Source of the DNA: Coptis chinensis
Taxonomy: Eukaryota; Streptophyta; Magnoliopsida; Ranunculales; Ranunculaceae
Direction: 5' to 3'
NCBI GenBank assembly: GCA_015680905.1
Contig: CM027384.1
Coordinates: 64,921,001 to 64,985,000, forward strand
DNA length: 64,000 bases
The translations under genes were made by a program, and so were the position numbers. Shown one piece after another: positions 58,304 to 64,000 of this stretch (within the stretch, counting starts at the first letter, position 1; every line of letters starts with the position of its first letter). The notes under the pieces are model-generated. The model saw only the letters and a list, made by a program, of their open reading frames with translations. It did no database searches and was not told where the DNA came from.

Positions 58304-59669
58304 ATGGCAGCTCAAACACTCCTAACAGCCACCCCATACCAGCAACCCCTTATCTCTAATCCCAACACTCATTCCTTCCAATCCTCATTCATTGGCTACT
58401 CCCTCAAATTCCCTTCCCACTCTTTAAAACTGGCCACTACTAGTCCAAAATCTTCTTTCACTGTTTTTGCCGCCACTAAAAAAGCTGTTGCTGTTCTCAA
58501 AGGCCCTTCCCAAGTCGAAGGCGTTGTCACTTTATCTCAAGAAGATGGTGGTACGTTTGTCTGCTATTTCTTTTGTTGGAATTGCGTGGTTGTGTATATG
58601 CATTTTGTTTGTAATTGATTTTATAGGTCATACTTCCGTGAATGTTCGCGTTACTGGACTGACTCCTGGACCACATGGGTTTCATCTTGTGAGTTGGATT
58701 AGTTTTTTATTTTTATTTTTTATGAGTTTGTTGTTGTGTTAATTTTGTTGTTGTTTTTTCAGCATGAGTTTGGTGATACTACCAATGGGTGCATCTCAAC
58801 AGGTTTGAAGGAATGAGTGAATTACAAATTTACAATTGTGATTTAATTAGAAATGTAGGAATGTAGGATAATAAATAATGGATGTGATTGTTTTGGTAAT
58901 TAGGGCCACACTTCAATCCTAATGGGTTGACACATGGTGCTCCTGAAGATGAAGTCCGTCATGCGGGTGACCTGGGAAACATAGTTGCCAACGCCGAAGG
59001 TATTTTTTTTTGTATTTTGTTGGACTTTTTTCATGCTATTTCTTTTTGTTGCATTGCTAATTTTGTCGGTGTTTGTGGTACTGCAGGAGTGGCTGAGGCA
59101 ACGATTGTAGATACACAGGTACTACATGATGTATTTTGTCCTTTTTTCTAGGTTTAAGTCTTTTCTTTGTAAAAATAAGACTGAAACTAGGTTAATGGTG
59201 AATGTTCCTTCTCTTGGTCCCGTGACTGATTATTGATAATTTCAATTCATTTTTTTTTGTTATGAAACTAATCAATCAAATGAACAATAAATATGTTTTG
59301 CATGCAATACGTATTTTGATTGGCTGTGTCTCAAAAAGGATACAAAAATTCGAAATCTTCTTCTTGTTTCACTTGGAATGTGCAGATACCACTAAGTGGA
59401 CCTAATGCAGTTGTTGGAAGAGCTTTCGTGGTTCACGAGCTTGCTGACGACCTTGGGAAAGGTTAACTTTTGGTTATTTATTATTGATAAGTACAGCTAC
59501 AAATATGTTTTAAATTATATGTTTTCATAATTTCACTGAAAACATCATATATCCAGTCATTCATTCTATATCCCTTTACTTATCAATCGTACTGCTATCT
59601 ATTTTGTTCTTGTAGGAGGGCATGAACTTAGTCTATCCACGGGAAATGCTGGTGGAAGATTGGCATGTG
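58304..59669 (+). CDS. Cu/Zn superoxide dismutase, chloroplast type (last exon not found)
   Basis: The enzyme converts superoxide to oxygen and hydrogen peroxide, here in plastids. Exons seen: 58304-58550, 58627-58688, 58763-58802, 58904-58999, 59087-59118, 59386-59461 and 59616-59669, with GT..AG borders and matching phases, giving 202 codons. The first 60 or so residues are Ser/Thr-rich and resemble a transit peptide. Metal ligands are present: [14 protein letters not shown] (signature 1), PHFNP, THGAP, RHAGD and VVHELADD. Signature 2, NAGGRLACG, closes exon 7. The expected final exon, which should encode about seven residues (VVGLTPV in relatives) and the stop, is not visible in the 2.5 kb that follow. 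An in-frame ATG at 58283 is an alternative start. Confidence 0.9.
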
Positions 59670-60053
59670 GTATGCTGTTATAATGCCTTTGGTTACTTCA
59701 TTCTCATGTTATCTTGTTGCATAAGAAAATAGATTAATAGTAGCTAAAGTGAAAGTCATGTCGTGCGAGCTCGAATATTGTTGATGAGCATATATTAAGT
59801 ACTATACTTTATTGACTAAAACCACAAACTTGTTATACAAATAATATATACATGCTATATTCATGCTGACCATAGGCATGAGTTGTCCTGAATGAAATTA
59901 TTTGGGTCTTTAGTTTTTTCTTTGTTCGGTAAAGTGGGTTTTCTTTGGGTTTTGTGGAAGGAAAAGAATAAATAGCCCTTGATCCCTTTTTGGTGACAAC
60001 CTGTAAGTATTTCCGTGAAAAGTTGAGGCCTTTGGCTAACAACCTGCAAGTAT
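59670..60053. other. Possible long last intron of the superoxide dismutase gene
   Basis: It starts with the donor GTATGC. No acceptor with the expected C-terminal codons was found. It includes a partial, diverged copy of the 60.1-kb tandem unit at about 59848-59910. Confidence 0.4.
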
Positions 60054-60262
60054 ACATGTTGGCCGTAGGCAAGAGTTGACCGAAACAAAATTATTTGGGT
60101 CTTGTGGAAGGAGAGGAATAAAAGGATGTTTAAGAAAGAAGAAGGAATCCCATAAGATAATACATGCTGGCCATAGGCAAGAGTTTACGAAATTATTTGG
60201 GTCTTGTGGAAGGAGAGGAATAAAAGGATGTTTAAGAAAGAAGAAGGAATACCCAAAAGATA
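60054..60262. repeat. Tandem duplication of a roughly 105-bp unit
   Basis: Two near-identical copies (about 60054-60160 and 60161-60262) start TACATG(T/C)TGGCC(G/A)TAGGCAAGAGTT and end AAAGAAGAAGGAAT...AAGATAA. They differ by a short deletion (ACCGAAACAA region) and a few substitutions. Confidence 0.9.
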
Positions 60263-60317
60263 ATTCTTGACGTCTACAAGGTGTTAGTCGATTGGGCGGT
60301 GCAAATAATGATGTTGA

Positions 60318-60830
60318 TACGAAGTGTCTGACACGGGGAAATAATGAAAATTGAGATATATCACATATTCACATACAATGTGTCCAACACGGATTATTTT
60401 TAAAATATGGCGTGTCCATGTAGCATAGATTATGAGAGAGTTTGAGGGTTATTGAAAGAATAGTGAGGGTTTGGGAGGATGTGTAAGCATTTAGGGAGCT
60501 CTTTTATAGTGATTTTGAGGATATCTATGCGATTCAGATTGGAAAACCATCATATTATAGAGTTTATTGTGGTAGAAAATGGTTGTGCATTGTGGAATAA
60601 CGATCTCTGACAAACTTATACTGATAGAGAGATTAATGATTTAGCTAAGTTACAGTGACACAAATGTGGGTCCATATCCGACACATATACGAAGTGTCTA
60701 ACATGGTGAAATATTTAAAATTAAGGTATATACATACAACATACATCAGTGTCGTGTCCGACATGTGGATATGTATCCGACACGGATTATTTTTTAAATA
60801 TAGCGTGTCCATGTAACATAGTGCCATATT
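60318..60830. repeat. Diverged direct repeats with GTGTCCGACACGGATTATTTTT words
   Basis: Segments at about 60318-60428 and 60690-60822 share GAAGTGTCT(G/A)ACA(C/T)GG, CACGGATTATTTTT and GCGTGTCCATGTA(G/A)CATAG in the same order. No terminal structure was found. Confidence 0.65.
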
Positions 60831-61059
60831 GTTTAGCTACTTTGTTGGTAGGGCTAGGAAATCAACTTCTATTATATCAGTGAAAGGATCTATAGGCTTG
60901 GGCTCATGATGCCAAAGTACGTTTCATGGCGAGACACTGTTTCTCTTCTGATTAGCCTCCTAGTCTTTCCCACCTAAGCCACCCTTGGAAGAATAATTGG
61001 ACAGGCTAAGGGCACATCAATAATAGATTTCTTTGCATAATGTTCAACCAATAACGCAG

Positions 61060-61175
61060 ATGCCAACTAGCAAAGTTGGTAAATCCTTTGGGTGATGATA
61101 CCAAAAGTCTAGGGCTCGAACATCGCCGGCGCTTATGATTTACTGATCTCATTTAAAACAGGCTTGCCAAAAAAA
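61060..61175 (+). mobile_element. Candidate tRNA-derived SINE
   Basis: A box A-like TAGCAAAGTTGG (61068-61079) is followed 33 bases later by a box B-like GGCTCGAAC (61113-61121), the spacing of an RNA polymerase III promoter. The unit ends with CTTGCCAAAAAAAA near 61175. It does not fold as a complete tRNA. No target duplication was identified. Confidence 0.5.
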
Positions 61176-62203
61176 ATGTCCGACCATTGATAATCTTTGT
61201 AAGAGAAGAAAGATCTTTGTTAGGTTTTGTCATTTTTGTTACGATTTTGTGGAGTCTATGTAGTGTAGATCATCTTTTACTTTATTCTTGGAGATATTTG
61301 AGGAGCATTTTGGTTGGAGGGCAACCGAATATGATACAATTTGAGGTGTGGAATTTAGAAATACCGCCGAGGATCTTGACTATCAAAGGTTTTTTTTTTC
61401 GGTTAGCGATGGAAGAAGTGTAGGGATCTCACCCTGAGGCTTTTTTGTTTTATGAGTCACGCAGATTCAAATGTTCATTTCCTTTTTCTTTTTGTATTTG
61501 GTCTCTCTTGTAGTAGGTTAGCTGATCCTACTTGTACTCATCTTTTAATCTCATAAACTTGACTGGTTACCTATTCTTGAGAAAAGAAAAGAAAGAAATT
61601 GTAGAGAGCCTGCTAGTGATAAGGAAATTGCAGTAAGCGACATGGAGTGAAGTCAATGTTCTTTGTGTATAAAAATGGAATACACAGGAAAAGCTAAAAA
61701 AAAAAAAAACTGTGGATGAAAGAACAAGTCAAGAACGTTGGATGTGTAAATGAAAAAAGTGATGCACCAACTCGCTTCACTTGGGGCCAAAAAGGAAAAC
61801 TAAGTCACCTTGCAAAGGAGAGCAAGAGTGGAGAGCATGGTGGAGTGCACACCTACTCTGGCCAGGGAAAACAAAAAAAAGGGTTATATGCACCTTAACC
61901 TTACTCATCGGAGGAACTTATTATTTATTATTTATTTTTTTATTTTGGTAAGGCAGAGTATTGCCTCTCTTGTCACCTCAGTAGAGGAAAAAGTGTTTTT
62001 AGTAGTAAAAGTTGAAGATATTCTTATTCCTTTCACTAATCCTCATTAGTGTAGATTTGGGGGATGAAGGAGTTACTGTGTGACTGTTCGAGATGCTCTA
62101 ATATTTGAGGAAAGAATGTCTCAATGTTGAGTGGACGAGGGACATTTAGAGATGCTTTAACATCTCAGTGCAGGAACCTTATCTCTAGATCTAACAAACC
62201 ATG
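61176..62203. other. Intergenic DNA, no gene seen
   Basis: Short frames (for example 61187-61423 and 61716-61898, plus strand) show no recognised motif. The first could be a decayed reverse transcriptase or transposase scrap, but no catalytic motif is visible. Confidence 0.4.
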
Positions 62204-63981
62204 TGATGTAGATTAAACTGGCGGAAGCTTCAATTTATCAAATCTTGATGTAGAACATTAGTATATTGCTGTCATGTTATGGGCGTGAGCCCCTTAGTTG
62301 AGTCCAAGCCCATGGTTCGAGTTCATTAGTTAGTTGGACACATGTCGTGTTCCTATTGGTTTATGTTTTCTAGGTTCACTTTAAATAATGGGCTTGTAGT
62401 TAGGGTTTCAGTAGTTGTGTTTATGTGTGTGATTTGTGATTGAGAGATTCAATAAAAGAGTGATTTTTAGGTCGTCTTTTAATTGTGTTTCAATTAAAGT
62501 GTAGATTCAATTAAACTGAAGCTTCCGCCAGTAAGATCTACATTATTTGGTATCGGAGCAGATTAATTTCAGGGGTTACTATTCGCAGTACTGTTCACCA
62601 AAAACACTGTTCACGAAACACTGTTCACTGTGTTACTGTTCACTCGGTTACTGTTCATCGTGATTCCAATTTCGCGAATCCAATTTCGCAAATCCAATTT
62701 TATTCTTGTAGATTAAAATATGTCTGCAACGTCATAAATAAAGAATTCATGGAGAACTCATGGATTCATATTAACCCCTAGAGTTCGGGTTGCTCGATTA
62801 GAAGAGTTAAAAGAAACGTTAATGCAAAACAGGTTTGATCGATTAGAAGAAGCAACTAGTCGACTGAGGGAGGCTATGGTGGAGCTTTTTTGTGAAACCC
62901 CCATCGTTGGTGGAGCTTCTATAGCCCAACGTAAAACACCAGTTGTTATCGATGACAACAAAAAGAAGGAAGGAACTTTTGAAGCCGTTGTGTTGTGTCT
63001 TGAGCGTGATTACAAATGTCATCAGCAACAGTGCTCACCACGATGGGCTTGTGACAAACAGGTCCAAGAAAGCTCACACATTCTTTTGGGACGACTTTTA
63101 GTGAACATCAATTAGTTGCTGGAACGCCAATGCGACATTCTGGATTTGGGCCTCCTATATCGCATGAGTTAGTACTCTTCGACAGTGGTTATGTGGATCC
63201 TTTTCTGCCCAACATTGAGACATTTTCTCTAAGGCAAAGCAGAGAAATACAGTGCACATTTGTGACATCGTGGTGCATTATTCCCTTTGTGAGTAGATAC
63301 AAAGCCAAAACTCGAGGTCGAATTCCTCCGATACCCCAGGAGGGTGATGTATACAAGAATGAAGAGCTTTTGCATATTGGTGGGTTTTCATGTCAACAAG
63401 CTTGTGGACAAACTTCTTCAACATAGGGAGAGTGATGTAGAACATTAGTACATTTCTGTCATGTTATGGGCGTGAGCCCCTTAGTTGAGTCCAAGCCCAT
63501 GGTTCGAGTCCATTAGTTAGTTGGAAACATGTCGTGTTCCTATTGGTTTATGCTTTCTAGGTTTATTTTAAATAACGGGCTTGTAGTTAGGGTTTCAGTA
63601 GTTGTGTTTATGTGTGATTTGTGATTGAGAGATTCAATAAAAGAGTGATTTTTAGGTCGCATTTTAATTGTGTTTCAATTAAAGTGTAGATTCAATTAAA
63701 CTGAAGCTTCCGCCAGTAAGATCTACATTAAATCTACTATTGAATTAAACAAAACAACTAAAACTAAAACAAATCTTTATTTCTCTCTGAAATATTCTCA
63801 ATAACACAACTCTCCCCTAACCCTAATTACAAGCCCATTATTTATACTAATCCTAAAAACTATAAACCAATAAGAACATGACATGTGTCAACAACTAACT
63901 AATGGACTCAAACCATGGGCTTGGACTCAACTAAGGGCGCATGCCTATGACACTGACAACAACAATTAATGTTCTACATCA
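62204..63981 (-). repeat. Older inverted LTR split by a younger related element
   Basis: The pieces 62204-62245 and 63731-63981, read on the minus strand, form one LTR of about 290 bp starting TGATGTAGAACATTAATTG and ending TTTAATCTACATCA. It is similar to the LTRs of the element inserted in it. On the right, minus-strand TGGGGAGAA before the LTR resembles a polypurine tract, so this is probably the 3' LTR of an element that extends beyond the window. Confidence 0.82.
62246..63730 (+). mobile_element. Small non-autonomous LTR retrotransposon, 1.5 kb
   Basis: LTRs of about 300 bp (62246-62545 and 63433-63730) with TGATGTAGA...TCTACATTA ends are flanked by an exact 5-bp duplication AATCT (62241-62245 and 63731-63735). 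A primer-binding site TGGTATCGGAGC lies at 62548-62559, and AGGGAGAG precedes the 3' LTR. The 887-bp internal region has no pol. It only holds short frames, one of which (about 62822-62960, RLEEATSRLREAMVELF) might derive from a gag. It must depend on proteins from another element. Confidence 0.92.
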
Positions 63982-64000
63982 TTCTCCCCATGTTGAAAAA

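Overview
The window is nuclear DNA from a flowering plant, almost certainly a eudicot. It is AT-rich, its genes have introns with GT..AG borders, and it is dominated by plant transposable elements. The host genes have eudicot-type relatives: a FIT-type bHLH regulator of iron uptake, a TIP1-type vacuolar aquaporin, a secreted alpha carbonic anhydrase and a plastid Cu/Zn superoxide dismutase. I cannot name the species from the sequence alone.

Layout. 1-5.0 kb: no convincing host gene. It holds a higher-GC block (about 560-2560) that looks organelle-derived, a 51-bp tandem duplication, and an array of short palindromic repeats containing a perfect 27-bp-arm hairpin. 5.05-12.2 kb: two non-autonomous hAT elements, one split by a complete but degenerate Copia retrotransposon (6257-11557, TSD GTTTC). 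13.3-15.9 kb: Mutator-type elements, including a Pack-MULE (14594-15859, 9-bp TSD) that carries a dead piece of a class II trehalose-phosphate synthase gene. 16.5-25.1 kb is the host gene island: alpha carbonic anhydrase (+), FIT-like bHLH (+) and TIP aquaporin (-), with small MITEs between them.

25.3-55.2 kb is one Copia element expanded to about 30 kb by later insertions. (a) A 13-kb Tat-lineage Gypsy element on the minus strand (27556-40556, TSD TATAC) carries an intron-containing antisense ORF downstream of integrase and is itself split in gag by a 1.1-kb solo LTR full of minisatellites. (b) An 8.9-kb CACTA transposon (42473-51388, TSD TGA) has captured introns and exons of an anthocyanidin reductase gene, at least one exon of a family S28 serine carboxypeptidase, and perhaps a third gene piece. 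It also hosts a 1.1-kb hAT element. (c) A 1.36-kb solo LTR (51546-52909, TSD ATATC). (d) A Tourist-like MITE in the 3' LTR (54604-55098, TSD TTA). The Copia reading frame resumes across each insertion, which confirms the borders.

55.2-64 kb: intergenic DNA with a palindromic Mutator-type MITE; the first seven coding exons of a chloroplast Cu/Zn superoxide dismutase gene (58304-59669) whose last exon is not found in the window; tandem and dispersed repeats and a candidate SINE; and a 1.5-kb non-autonomous LTR element inserted in opposite orientation into an older LTR of the same family.

The host genes are unrelated in function (CO2/bicarbonate balance, iron uptake, tonoplast water transport, plastid superoxide removal) and do not form a cluster. 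The main biological interest is gene-fragment capture by two DNA transposon superfamilies within 40 kb and the deep, datable nesting of elements.
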